Assembly (NCBI GenBank): GCA_036785705.1
Contig: JAWUZG010000360.1
Location: 372,001-436,000 of the forward strand
Length of the DNA: 64,000 nt
Direction: 5' to 3'
Origin: Acanthornis magna
Taxonomy: Eukaryota; Chordata; Aves; Passeriformes; Acanthizidae
In this document: piece after piece, positions 1-13,700 of the stretch
Layout of the letters: the number at the start of each line of letters is the position of its first letter
Position numbering within the stretch: the stretch's first letter is position 1
Notes under the pieces: model-generated
Databases searched by the model: none
What the model was told of the DNA's origin: nothing
Seen by the model: only the letters and a program-made list of their open reading frames with translations
Position numbers and translations under genes: made by a program

Positions 1-3000
1 TAGATGCAACATTAGTAAGACTTTTCATTTAAACAAAGCAAGACAGATGCTATGTTATCTGGCAAGCAAGTTGCATTGAGCCTTTCTTACAGTATTTTTT
101 AAAAATAAAGTATGGGTGTGGAATTCCCATACTGGTCCCTCCCTTGTTCCTCATGTCTCCTTCCTCCCCCCAGAGTAATGCAATAACATGCACTACTAAA
201 GTTCGATAAAGTCTCCTAAATCCTGATCTTTAGTACTGGAAAAAGGTAGGCTTATAATACACCAAATTCTAGACTGTCTTCAGTTACCTGGCACTGTATT
301 TACCCAAGCTCACTTGACATGTCATTTGTATTTATTTTAAATACTTGTCTAATCTCTCTGCATTTGGAATCTCATGCTTTTCTCTGGAAACTTAGAATTC
401 GGAAGAAAACTTGTGGTTTCATTATGTTGTGTTATTTTTAATAATATTTGTTCTTTCAACTAGGATCTCAAACTACCTCTTACACTGTCCTAATCTTTTG
501 GCATATGTTATTGCTCTTTAAAATGAATCAGTTGGAATTTCTCCAAATAAATCTTCTCTCAGCTTCAGCTGGGGAAAGGAAGCATAGATGATGAATTACC
601 CATTTCAGTTGTATAGATGAGAAATTAGCAATTTCAGACCTGAGCTCCTTCTTGAGCTCCTCCAAGGTGTGAGGCAGAGTCTGGAACACCATCTGGTCAA
701 AAGGTGTTCTCTTCTAGGGATAATAAATCTTTGGACTATTGGTATTTGGATTATTGCATCCTGATGTAATCAGTGCTGTTTGGGTAGTGTTTCATGTCAT
801 ATCTTCCTCCAATTTTTGCTTTCTGAAACTGTGTCTTAATTATGATCCATGTTCTGAGACTGCTGAGTTACAGTCACACATTCATGCTGAAGTCACAGAA
901 GAGCTCATATCAGTTGGGCGTTAACCCCATTTTGTCACCCAAAGAGCTTCAAGAGAAACAGAGATTTTGAGGCTGCTGGTCACACTGCACCGATAACAAG
1001 TACACAGTTCCCTGCACTACATGTGACTTTTGTAGGAAAGACAGGGGAAGAATTTGGTGTAAAATATTTTCACATTCTGAAGTTGACCTTCCTTATTTTT
1101 GTCATTGCCAATTGTATCTGTAGGCATACTACAGACATACCGCTTTCAAACTCTTCACTTGAGTTTAGAACTATTAATTTAATGAACTTAGGGTCCAAAT
1201 ACATTGTTTGGATATGTAGTGAAACATTTCATTCATGTTTCAGCTTTTTTTTCAGTCTGACCTTTCTGGCTATTATGTGCGATGAGAAGTATAAAACTGC
1301 AGTTTACAAAAAGATAGTCTTCCAAATTTTGGACGTACTGAGATACTCATCTCTGCTAAAAGAAAATAAGTTCTGAGAAATTAGAGGGGAAAATATTTAC
1401 CCAAGATGCACATCATAAATTCTACCACCTCAAATCATTGGATTTGTGGTGTTATTTCTCACAAAGTGTGGTGGATCTGCCTGTATAAGGCTAAGCTGTG
1501 CCACAATAACTCAACCCTATTAGAGAAAAAAAGACGAAGAGAAGATCATCACATTTTTATGACTGTCATGGACCTTATTTTTCAAGGGCTAAAGTCAAAA
1601 GCATTGTTGCGTAACTGTTGCAGAGCTTTTTTTCAGAACTGACATTAAAGTTTACAAAGATGAGGATGAGCTGAGCTTTCACGAAACAGCTAAAGCTGTC
1701 AAATGTGTTGATATTTAGAGTAAACTTCTGCTCACCATGATGGGCCTTGCCTTAGAGGTGGAATCTATTCTGTGGAATTTTGGATATTTTTAAGATAGAT
1801 ATCTATTTCAAAGCAGGTTGTTTGGACTCTTTTTGCAGTCAGAGGTTAAAACGTAAGCTGGGATGAACTACATCAAATCTAAACCAGACAGCCACTTTAA
1901 AATAAGATGACTCATGATCTAGAAAAGGCCATTTCTCTCTGGTGGTTCTAAAGAGAAATAGAACAGCTCTCTGGGATGTATGTCTAGAATTTGCTTGACT
2001 CACCTTAGCCTGGATTATTAATTACTCATGTTAATTCCACATGTGTGTGTGTGACTTTGATGAAAAAAGCCCCAATTAGAGGTTTTCTTGTGTATTTGAT
2101 CTGTAACTGTAGCTTTGATCTGCTTTTGTTTCATTGCCAGACAGTGAATACTATACAGCCAGCTACTCATCTATGAAAATTCTGATGTTTCATTTTTTGT
2201 CAGTCCCGTGATCTGTAGTTTGAAATAAGCAATGAGAAGTAAGAAATTAGATAATGTTACCAAACCAAGTGCTCAGAATTTACTGCCAGTGATTGAATCA
2301 CTGATCCAGTTGGTTCATTTATGTTCTTGTGTTCACATCTTGGGCATATATATTCAAGGGTTGCTGTTCAGATAATTTTGGTTTTTGGCTTTGTAATACT
2401 TGTAGCACATAATCTGGGTTGTCCACACTGTGTGCTTCACATGAGAGTAAGAACACTGGAGCTCATTTCTACCTCAGTTTCCTCTCATTTGTTGTTTGTA
2501 TTATAATTTCTGTTTTCTCCCCACTGTTTGGATGCATCACGACCCTTAAATTTTTAATTTTAATTTGCTTTAACTACTTTTTAAATGGTTTTGAGAACTT
2601 GCACTATTTTATTTTTTTGCTTTTTAACTTTGGTCCTGGGTTTCCCCATCTTGTTCTTAAATTCCACACTGTAGTATCTGACTTTGGTCTAGAAAGTGTG
2701 TGGTTATGATCAACCCGGGCATCAAGGGCTATGGTAGCGAATTTTTTGGTCTCTAATGGGTCTACCCAGTTGTTTTCCTGTCTGGAAGAAGAAAACATCA
2801 CAGTTAAATATCCTGCATGACACTGAAGCAAAGAGCTAAAAAGAAATGAAGAGAGCTATCCCCAGCTGCTCAATGAATTTGCATACAAAGGTTTATACAT
2901 TTTCCCTCTTCAGCAGGTCTAGAGTCAGCTAGAAAGAAAAGTAAACCTAATTAAAAACACCCTTTTTTCCAGGGCTGCTCTCTGGCAGAGTTTCCTTGAG

Positions 3001-3187
3001 ACACAGGAAATTGTGCTCTCATCAGCTGGGCTCCAAAACCAGACAAAATCGGTCTTCAGGACAAACCTGTCAGCATGAGAACTGCTGAAAGTTTCTGGTT
3101 TTCTGTGTTGGTAGAACACCACCTTTTAGAGGGCCACTCACCTTTGTGTGACTAGAACAGAAATGTCAAACAGGCCCCTATTCTCCT

Positions 3188-3306
3188 AAAAAAAAAACAA
3201 ACAAGAAACCACACAAAAAATCCAAACAAACGAACAAGCAAACAAACAAAAACAACAACAAACAAACAAACAAACAAAAAAACCCAAAACAAAAAAAAAA
3301 CCAAAC
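3188..3306. repeat. A/C-rich (CAAA)n low-complexity tract
   Basis: About 120 bases made almost only of A and C, dominated by CAAA and CAAAA units. The minus strand reads as GTTTT-rich DNA like the tracts at 4,694 and 40,015. It yields a spurious Phe/Leu/Cys-rich frame on the minus strand, which is not a gene. Confidence 0.9.
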
Positions 3307-4307
3307 TGTCACAGTGGAATTCTTACAACGGAAAGGAATGTTCTCACATTTCAGATTATGACTGCTCACTTCCCTGGAGGCCAGACAGAAAAACTCAAGG
3401 TTTCTTCATCTCCCTGTCTGAGTGGCTGGCAGGGCAGCTGCCTGAAGCACCAGTTGGAGTTGAGTTCTGTTTGTCACTGTTGATGTTTTGGGAGCAATGC
3501 TGGACTTGGCAGGGGCTGTGCTTCAGCTTTTGTTCATGTCATGGCTTTGCACACTGAAGCCATTCACAGAATGACTTCATACTCGCATCCAAAGGAGAAG
3601 GGCATACTCACTTGGATATCAGAAGGATACTCACTTGTGTCTCTTTGACTTTGAAATGTGCCACTAGTGTGTACACGTGCAACATTTTCTCCTGTTACAG
3701 TTCTGTTGAAGGGTTTGATCTCATCTCGGACCTCTTTGGCTGAGAGAAAGGTCCCCTCTGTGCCCCTTTTCTGACTGTATGAAGGGAAGGTGGCTGGCAG
3801 CATGCCTTCTGCATTTACTGCTAGGACAGAATCTCCCCTGGTGCCAGCACACATCCCTCCTGTGAGCTCCATATGGCACCACATCTCAAAGGAACACTTA
3901 GAGGTCAGCAGCATATCTTTTACCTTGGAGCTTACCTTTATTGTTACAGTCCCATCCTGACACCTTCTGGGCAGGAGCCTTTGTGTGGGTATGAACTCAG
4001 CAGCCTGAGTTGTCAGTTCCCCTGTAAAATCCCTCAGCTACAGGAGGGGTGAGAGGGAATATGTTTAGAGAAGAAATTTGCCATATTTGCATGATGTTAG
4101 TAACCCAAACAGCTACGCAGGAGTCATTCTACTTAATTTCAGAAAAAAAAAAATCTCCATCCTGTGTGTTACCAAATATTTCACAGAAATTGATAAAGAA
4201 TAATTTAACTAAGAAACACTGTCAGTGCAGCTGAAATTTGAAATTCTGAACTTGTGAGATGTGGTGGTTCATAACATTGTGATCTTATTCTCACCAATGT
4301 GCCCAGG

Positions 4308-4348
4308 CACACACACATACACACACACACAAATATACACACACACAT
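4308..4348. repeat. Interrupted (AC)n microsatellite
   Basis: A dinucleotide AC run broken by a few AT steps. Open frames of His-Thr repeats across it are artefacts. Confidence 0.9.
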
Positions 4349-4693
4349 CCACCCATGTCCACATGTGCTCAAAATTGCCTGGAATAGGACGTATTTACAG
4401 AAAATACTTGCCTGTAGGGTTGTTGTGGTAGGATTCACACCCCATACTTTATACCTGAGAGTGGGCTGTTTACAACCTTTGCTAAACATAACAGCATTTT
4501 AAGGAAGGAGTTTGCAGGAACATTTGGCTTTCCATCCCCCAGTGGATCGCACTTTGACCCTTTTTTGAACATTTTTCATATATGGCACAATTGCTAAAAT
4601 CCCAGTTGTTTCCTATTTACTTGATTGTAGAAGTTTGTTATGTACATATGTTTTTTGATTCAGATGGCATGATAAGGGCTGGTTTAAATAACA

Positions 4694-4815
4694 GTTTGTT
4701 TGTTTTGTTTTTTGGTGCGGGGGTTTTTTTGTTGTTTTTTTTGTTTTGGGGGGTTTTTTGTTGTTGGGGGGGTTGGGGTTTTTTTTTGTTTGTTTGTTAG
4801 TTTGGTTTTTTTCTT
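4694..4815. repeat. G/T-rich low-complexity tract
   Basis: About 120 bases of T runs separated by G runs (GTTTT, GGGG). Several G4-G7 runs on this strand could stack, but spacing is irregular. The same composition recurs at 40,015-40,223 and, on the opposite strand, at 3,188-3,306. Confidence 0.9.
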
Positions 4816-5692
4816 GTTAATAGAAATTATCTCCTTTAAGGAGTTTTATGGCTAACAGCAATGTCACCTTTGTTTAGCGTATTTGGGGGGCTCATTCCTT
4901 GTTCAGATGCCTAGAAGGCCTCAGCACAGAAAAAATGTTGCCTAATCTTTAACATAACTCAGAAGTCTTGCTGAGAAGTTGAAACAGGATTAGAAAACTC
5001 AGTGTCTGATCCTTTGAGGACTGCTGCTTCAAAGGAGCTATACAAAGCTGCACAAAAAAAAGGAGTGAATGAACAAGATTGAGCCCTTTGAAATATTTAC
5101 TGTTCAATGAATTTGGAGAGGAAGGCAGAATATGATGAGGCCTTCCCACTCCTGAAAGGTGATAGTATCCTCTTGTTTTATTAATAGGAAAAGTATGATA
5201 TTACTACTTTGACATTTCTTTTGTTTGGCAGAACCTGGAGACACTGATTTAAGTATTATACCATATATCTATACATACATATGCAAGTGGTAGAAAAAAA
5301 CTTAAAAGTTCCATTTATTACTCACTATTATCTTCTTTTTTTTCCCCCGGAGTACTTCCATTCCCTGTAAAACACATCCAGTAACTGGATCAATAGCCAT
5401 CATATATTAAACACTAATCATTAAGAATAATTCTTTTACATGGTTTACACTATCGCTCAATGTCCTGGTAGCAGTTCCTCTCAATTTCAAAGCAGTTGTC
5501 GAGCTTGAATTCTTGTTTTGGCTCTGCAACAGATGGAGATGTGCGTGTCCTGATGAAAATTCAGACTTGGCAGGGAACTGTTCCCCTATCACATAGTGTG
5601 TACCAAGCCTGTGCCTGAATTTATTTACCCAGCCACTATTTGCAAACAATTATGTGTTTCTCTGGTTTCCTCCAGTTTCTCAGCTTCCTCTC

Positions 5693-5697
<5 letters not shown>

Positions 5698-5729
<32 letters not shown>
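5698..5729. repeat. Poly-T run of 32
   Basis: An uninterrupted run of 32 T. It could be the reverse-strand poly-A tail of an old retroposed sequence, but I see no target-site duplication or recognisable body next to it. The length may be affected by sequencing error. Confidence 0.85.
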
Positions 5730-5730
<1 letters not shown>

Positions 5731-8700
5731 GAAACACAGGCTTCAGGTTTTTGTTGATAAACTTGAATGTTTTCATTATATATTTCCTTATGCTCATCTT
5801 CTGAAAGCATCTTAAAAGATCACCTGATCCATAGAGTAAACTATAATTTCATTAAAATGGGTAGACTTCAGGTGACAATATGATCCATCGAGATAATATC
5901 ATCCAAAGGACACAGCACAGCACGCCTTAGAAGCCTAGGGGCTCAGACTTTGTTATCCATGCGGTGTTGTGTTTATATGAGCTCCTAAATGCAAGGAAGA
6001 CTTTTCAACCATAAACCAAACATAGCTTTTCATATTTTATTTGGCAACTTCATTGGCGAGTTGCTGTATGGAGCCAGTAAAACTCAACGTGGAGGAACAA
6101 CTTTTGCCATCTCAACTTGAGAATGAGGATCCCAGTAACCAGGCATATGCCCTTCCTGTGTGCATGGTATTGTGTTTTTAATTGCATTTAGTGCAAAGGT
6201 TAATAAGAGCTTGCTAATAGATTTAGGAAAAATAATTGTTGAAAACAAAACCCAGTCCCGAGTCAAAAGTTCATTGGTTTTGAGAGGATTGTAAAAATAT
6301 TTCAGGGGAGGCCTTAAATTCTTCAGTGGATTGCTATTTATCTATGGTCATGCACATGCTAAATAATGATATTAAATAAATTACTCTCCTGTTGTGTTTT
6401 ATAACAGAGCAAAGCCTTCCAGCTATATAAACAACACTTTATTTTTCCAGCATTATGGAATAAAATGGAGAGATGGCCTTGTGGGTTGACTATTTGAGGT
6501 TCACGACTGAACAGCAATTTCCAAAGCTAAGCCTAACTGTGATGAGAAGTTATGCCTTTTGTAATGCTCCCTCATGCAAATTAAGGCATCTTTTGAGCAA
6601 CCTGTGCACATTACATTTCATATTTGGTAAATCTTATGCATTTCCCATCATGTTGGAAGGAACTGCCAGTGTTTTAAAAAAGCAATTTATTTTGTTGTCT
6701 TTGAAGTAGCTGATGCATTAGTAACCCTGCCACCTTTGAAATTAAACAGGATTTTGTCTGCAGTTGGAACACTCTGAAGTGTTCTTCTATTTTTAAATCT
6801 CATATGCGTATTTGAAATGCCTTCAGCTCTCCTGCAGATGGGTTTTTTTTAATGATTGCTGTTGTCTCTAAATGGGTCTTGGCATTTTTATTCAGTTTGT
6901 GATGAAGCAATTATTTTTGCTAATTGAATGTACAGGGAATGACTTGAGACAGGGAGCAAACAACATCACATAGTCATGGGTGCTTTAGAACTAAGGTCAT
7001 CCAAAATACAGCATAGCAGCCTTTGTATTTCATCTTCTAACTCTCCCAATAGATGAGTAAATTTAATGTCTCTGACTCCAAGGCTTTATTACTTCCTCAA
7101 GTAGAAGAGAAATATTCACTTTACATGTGTACAGCTTGCAAAAGAAGTGTCCTAAGTGATGTTTGCCAAAGGACATTGGTGTTGGTACACTGCGTGTTAT
7201 CATTAACTGCTCAAGTACTACACTGGTGAGTATAAATAACAGGAAGATAGATGTGCTGTCAGATTCTTCTGACTACCTGAGATATTTCGGCACAGAATCA
7301 GAGCAGTGGAAGGAGAGACAGCTTTGAGCCAGACCTGCAGGTCTCAGATGCTTGCAACAACAGTAGATATTTGTGCATGCTGGGAAGATAGAAATGTTCC
7401 AGTAATTTCTCTCCCAGTCCCTTGCTGACTATAGCTTAGAGCAGTGTAAAAAGTACCTTACTGTCACTTCTTCAGTGTTGATCATCACCAAACATGACAA
7501 TAAATAAGTTTCAGGCTAAATCAGCCATCTAATTCTTTCAAACAGTCTTCAAAACATACTGCTTTCTACTGAACTGTATTGATAGGAAAAACTAAAGAAA
7601 GAAGGAAGCTTACTAATTGCACAGCAATTGAGCAGTGGGATAAGAATGCTTTGGGAGAGGATGAAGTTAACAAGAGAAAACTGAGCTACATTTTAGAGAG
7701 CTATTGCTCACTGAGAGCCCTGTTCAATGCACATCTGTTGCCAAGAAAGGAAACCAAACTAGGCTTACTGAGAGTGGCAAAATAAGTAATATTTGAAAAT
7801 ACCATATGGATAACATTAGTCACTTGGTCCTGGACAAGGTGAACGATGAGGTTAATCTAGTATGGCAAATCCCATTGATAATGTTGGCATGTGCTCCACA
7901 AAATTGTCTGCCCAGGGAACAAGGGAAACACTGTTTTTTTACTGTGTGACACAGGAGACCTAAAGCAGTCAAAAATCCAGTTACTGGAAGATAGTACACA
8001 CCAGACAGGAGGTATTTGCTAAAATTACACATGCTGGACATTGCTGCCCTAATTTCCCTGTATAATTGCTGAATTTGTATTGTAGCGTATGCATCACTAA
8101 ATTTCCTAAAACTGCGAAGCAATTTGATCAGCTCTGTTGAGGAGTTTTTATGTGTCAAACCTTGTAAAGTACTGATTGTGAAAGAACCATGAAAGAGAAA
8201 GCCACAGAATCCCTTTAAAATATGTCAAACAAATCAAGCAAGGACAAAAATCAGGTGACAGAAGTTGCATTTCTTTTTGTGAACAGGAAAAAAGGAATTT
8301 TGCTGTAAGCTAGGCCATGCTTTTCCATCACTTAGCACCATTAATGCTGCACTAACATAGCCTAATCCTTTTTGTCAATGTATTTCTGTTAATTTGACAG
8401 CCTTTGGTAACATTCACATCTCTCTTGGGATGTTAATATATCCTGGGTTGAAGTGAATAGAGTGTGAAATCATGGTTTATAGCTCATTTTGAAATTATTT
8501 TCTTCTTCAGAAGATTAGAGAAACCCATATGCATGGTTCAAACTCTCCCCTACCCATGTGATGGGGAATGGAATAAACAAATAAATATTGGTCAGCGTCC
8601 TTGCAGCACGCTGTTGCACTATGTCTGGCCTTGGGAGAGCTGTATTAATTCCACTGCAGTGCTCTGTCAGAGGAGTAATCCTCCACTCAGAGTCAGGTGA

Positions 8701-10682
8701 AGTTTCCCTAGAGCTGTGGCACAGTGGATCTGCCACCTACCTGTGGATGTTGGCGAGCTCCCAAATACTTTGGAGTTGAGTATGTGTGTCTAAGAGCCAC
8801 TTTGAAAACATCAGGGCTAAAGATGTGGACAAGTCATTGTGCTTTTAAATAAGACATTATGGTCAGTGGTTTTTTTGTCTTCCATGTGATAATCATGGTC
8901 TTGTTAGATTTCCACATTCCCATGGGAATGAAGTTAGGATGTGCACAGAAATACTGCCGTTCATTTTGTATTCTTTCCAGTGCGCTTTTCATCTACACAT
9001 CATGGAGCAGAAAATGAGAGGCTTGCACTCCCCTAATTCTCACAGGGGATCATTAGGATTCCCCACTGTTGTCTAATCATGTGCTGTCCCATTGATGTGT
9101 AGTCAATTGCTGGGTAATTGTGTTTTGTGGAGTAGATCTCGCTTGAGTAAAGCAGTGTGTTGGCTTTAGTTCGGGGAAACTGGTATGGATTTTTAAGCTC
9201 TTAAATGAACAACAGATCATTCTGTGCTCCACAATGTATAAGCACAAAGTATGGAGGGAATAAGTAATGGAGAAAGGAACATTTAAAATTTATGTTTGCA
9301 GGTGGACTTGTGTGTGGAAGAAGTATCTCACATGCATGGCAAATCAGCTTATTTTTAATTTTTGAAATGCTGGAAGGAGTTTGTGAATAAGACTGCCAGT
9401 GGGGCTGCCTTAGCCACTGGAATATGCCTGTCATAACACACTGGGTTGAAGTTCCTGCTGTGAACTGGGGAGCTGTGAGGCCTGAGCAACACCAGGGAGA
9501 GTAAATGAGTGGTGTGGAGGAAAAAAGTTGTCTTCAAACTCTTTTTTTATTGTGTGCTCCTCATGCTCTGAGCTGCAGTCGTTAGCCCACTGTGGGTGAA
9601 TGGAGTAGAGTTCCAGCTGAAGCCGTGCTGTGTACCCAAGCTTCTTTGGTCTGGATAATATTGCTGAGTGTTTTCTGCAAGTTGAGGGAATGCAGGGCCC
9701 TGCAGTCTAATATTCAGGTATATATTAGGAAAAGAATCCCTTGGCACCAGGGCAGTTATGGCGAGTCCCATGATGTCTCATGGGCATAGGCCATTATTTA
9801 TGAAACAAAACTTATAAATCAAAATCTCTTCCCCACAAAGTTATAGATGGGCAGGGTGGAGGGAAAACTGACTCCTTTCACAGAAGTACCAAATTCACTG
9901 AATTCACCACATCAACTTCATTTTGTACGGTCTAGCTGGTTGGCCCAGAAAGTGCTTCTGTCTTTGAGGGTTTCTGCAGGTGGGGGTCGTGCCTGTCCCA
10001 GGCAGCCAGTGGGGTCATCTGCTGGGGGGGACACTTTGGGCTGTCTGGCCTGGCTTGGCTTTTGCTTTGTTGCCACCTCTGTGGGGTACACTAGGCTATT
10101 TTCAAGCTAGTGGTATTATTAGGCTAAATGACTTTAAACCAGGAACCTTCATGAGTGTGTGGGTGCTGCAGGGCAGTGTTGATCAGCCTCGGTGTGAAAC
10201 TGAGAGCAGCAGCACAGGAAAGGTTACTTAATGTTATTTTATGGCAGCACATACGTTTTGCAAATGGCTGTTTTGAAGGTCAGCCTTTTGCACGTGCTGC
10301 TTTTCGCAGTTCCCTGTCTGCCTTCAGCTCACAGCCAGGCTGGCCATGGTTATTACCTTAGAGTCATTTTTTGAGTTGCATTTGAGATGAAGATAAGAGG
10401 TAGGGCAGATTATCGGTGATAGCTGATGAGGTTGTTATGATGAGACATTAGCTAGGGATGGGAGAAAAGGGAGAAAATAATAATGTGTTCGCTTTCCTGT
10501 GTGATAATGGTGTGGCAGTTTCTGTGCACATACAACGCCAGTAACTCCGTGTGTTGAGAACCACGAACAGAAGGTTATAAAGGCTGCAGAGCAGTTCCAG
10601 CTGCTGTTTTATGCAGATGCACCACAGTATGAAATGATGACATTTGCTTGTAGCAAGTTTTGCTTCCTCTTATTTTATTACA

Positions 10683-10733
10683 TTTTGTATACTTTTTATA
10701 CTGTATTTTGTATACTTTTTTATACTGTATTTT
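10683..10733. repeat. Two-copy tandem repeat, period 23-24 bp
   Basis: A TTTGTATAC...ATACTGTAT unit is repeated twice with one extra T in the second copy. It is short and AT-rich, with no coding meaning. Confidence 0.8.
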
Positions 10734-13700
10734 GTGTTCTATCATAAAACTCCATTTTCACTGACCCATAGATTTTTTGAATATGCACCAGCTCTCTCAG
10801 ACAAGGCAGACGCAATTTTTCTTAACATATTTTTCAGCAAGACCAAGGAAAAAGAGTGAATTATGATGAATTTTGTATAAAAAGGTACATCAGAAAATAA
10901 TCTGAATTAAGACTAAATGCTTGGGTTTATATTTTTCTTACTTTTCTTTCTTATTTAACTGCTCTATCCTTTTTCCCTAGTCCTTGTCTAAAGATTGAAA
11001 AATTCATAGTAAAAGAAGTATGTGATCACAATCCGATCTTTACTGTGCAGACAAATGCAGAATTCCTTCAGTTTAATGACTCCACTGATTAAAAAACTCA
11101 TAGGAAAGACTGGGAGGAACTGTAAAAGTTCAGTAAAATTAAGAAGTCCTGGGGGTTTTTGTTTTGTTTTGTTTTGTGAATATAATTACTGAATAAGCAG
11201 GTCCCAAGAAAATGTTGAGCTGAAACCAAATCCTTAATTTGGCCATTGAAGTTGAATTCATAATTCCTCAGTGAAGTTATTTTTACTGCTTAAGGTAAAG
11301 AAGTTCTAAATATTACTGTAATATCACCGATTCTTAAACATGGAGGTAAAAGCTGAGTATTTATGCTTTATGAGAAGGTAGAGGAGTGGTACAAGACATC
11401 ATGACTATTGTTATATTTTTATTCCTTGACAGACAGCTACTAACACCTTGTACTATAAAATATGGGCATATATGCCAAATAACATTGGTTACACATTGTT
11501 CTTTGTGGCATTTTCAACACATCCACTAAGTCTCTGTTCTACTCACCACTCTCTTATTGCCTGCAGAGAGCTTTGCCAATACTTGATGAGTCATCACATG
11601 ATTTCTGAATTTAAGGAAAATAAATGCTCATTTGATATGAACAGGGCTGATGCCACTAAGAGGACTTTGGGGTTTGCAGGTTTATCACAAGTTGCATGTG
11701 TGTTACCTTCACAATAAGGCTTTAGGTGTTAGAAGGATGAAGAATGCAGTCTATTACCACCTCTTAACAGATATCAGGACTATCCTGTTCACAGGGATGG
11801 ATGTGTACTTGAGGCAGCCACCATGCTAATTACCACTTCCTCAACTTGGGAATCCCAGTTTGTTCATCAAACATGAAATATCAAAGTCAACAACAGTCTG
11901 GCATTTAGTATTTTCATATTCACATCTTCACTGTTACTGGTATGTTTTTTTAAGTCATATTTTACGCATCCAGTTGCAAACACGAGTTGGTTTTCAGTGT
12001 AAGGACAGCTGGTAAGGGCAGATTGGGAATGCAGGAAAACAAGAATTAATTGCCCAGGCCTATCAGTTGTGCAGCAGAGGGATATAGGAATTGAAATGTC
12101 AGTGTTTTGGAGAGGGGGTGATCAATGTGAATTTGAAGCTTGTTTCTGCCTCACTTCAAGTGACAAAGTATTCCTGACATCAGCTTTAGGAAAGAGACTT
12201 ATATTACCTGTGAATTGGTTAGGGACTGCCTTGCAAGGAGAACTTTGTATATATTATCAATTGCAGTATTTTTGAAACAAACACAACCAAGACTCATAAT
12301 TTCACAGCAAGGACAAGAAAACAAATCTCAGTGGCAGGCTCACACTGAAGGAAAGGAACTAAAAGGTACCAAGCCTACCTCACTCCAAAGATAAAGGTTA
12401 TAAGAGCAGCTCTTATACACCTCAGTGCAGAAGCTTGCATCCACTAAATGGCCATCTGCTGAGTAGAAAAAATAAATGGAAGTGTGAAGGGTTTTTCTTG
12501 GCATAGTATAATGTCAGATACCCATATCTGCAATTTAAGATTATACTACACTGGGAAGTAAAGCAAAAATAACCCTAAAAAATCTCCAGCCTTTTCCAGC
12601 TGATTGTTGCCTAGGATAATTCAATTACATATTATACATGTAGAATGAATTATTTAAAAATCCAGTATTAAAAGACTTAAAAAGCAGCAATTCTTTTATT
12701 TCCCTGCTAAATGTAACCACCAAGACTTTGTCCTTCTGTAAGTAAAATCAGAAATATCTAAACTTTTGCCAGGGTGTGTGTCCTGTTGGATCTATATATT
12801 CACTAGAAACACAAGGGTGCTAGGGTAGGAATCACCAACCTGTTCTATGCATATCATTGAATATTCCTTGTAGATGATAGCTGTGAGTCTTTTGTGAGTT
12901 GCTGTGCCTATCAGTACCACTGGATCCTCTAGGGCTTGTGCTCAGGCTGGAGAGATGTCCTGAAACACCTTGTGCACAGCCATGGATAAAGGCCCAAATA
13001 TGGATTTGCACATAGAGTGCAAATCTCAAAAGCAGGGCAGAAACACAACCATGTATAAAGATTTGATTTTATCAGTAACCTGGCAAGCAGAGTCTAGAAA
13101 AAGAAAGAGGCCTCTGTTCAGCATATTGCCAGCTTTTCTGTTGTGTCCTAAATTTTTTGTACCAGTAACATTTCTCAAGGTGTTGGTAGGAATTTCTGCA
13201 TGAGCAAGGCTGCAAGATATGGTTCTACTAATGCCAATATCTTTTGAGGTGTATGGCTGCTCCATTCGGTGGGGATTTGTACTGATGGGTAGCTCTCTAG
13301 AAGCCAGCTGAAATATGTACCCATATGAATTTATGTTGGTTGTAAAATTACATGACAGAAGTGCAGTATTTCCTGCGAATTATTGCTGTATGCCTTCCTA
13401 AGTCTCTCATCTTACATTACATTTCCTAAACTCAGGGCTAAAATGCTGTACTTTTTAGGCATGTATTTCAAAGGTCAGCATGGAGTTATATCTCAATTCA
13501 TATATAAGAAAGAAAAATAATAATTGCAAGGAAGTGTTACTATTCATTGGCTTTTCCATCAATCTCCTTCTTGTTTTTACTTCATTTGCAGCATATGATT
13601 TCAGGGCATGAAGCCAAAGTGGACTTTTGCGTCAGCTAGTCTCACTTGCATATAGCAACTCCTCAATTATCACTTAGCTTCTCCTTTGTTATGCTCTGTG

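Noticed and set aside
3178..3369. Cys/Phe/Leu-rich minus-strand frame resembling a signal-anchor peptide
   Set aside because: Product of the A/C-rich low-complexity tract.
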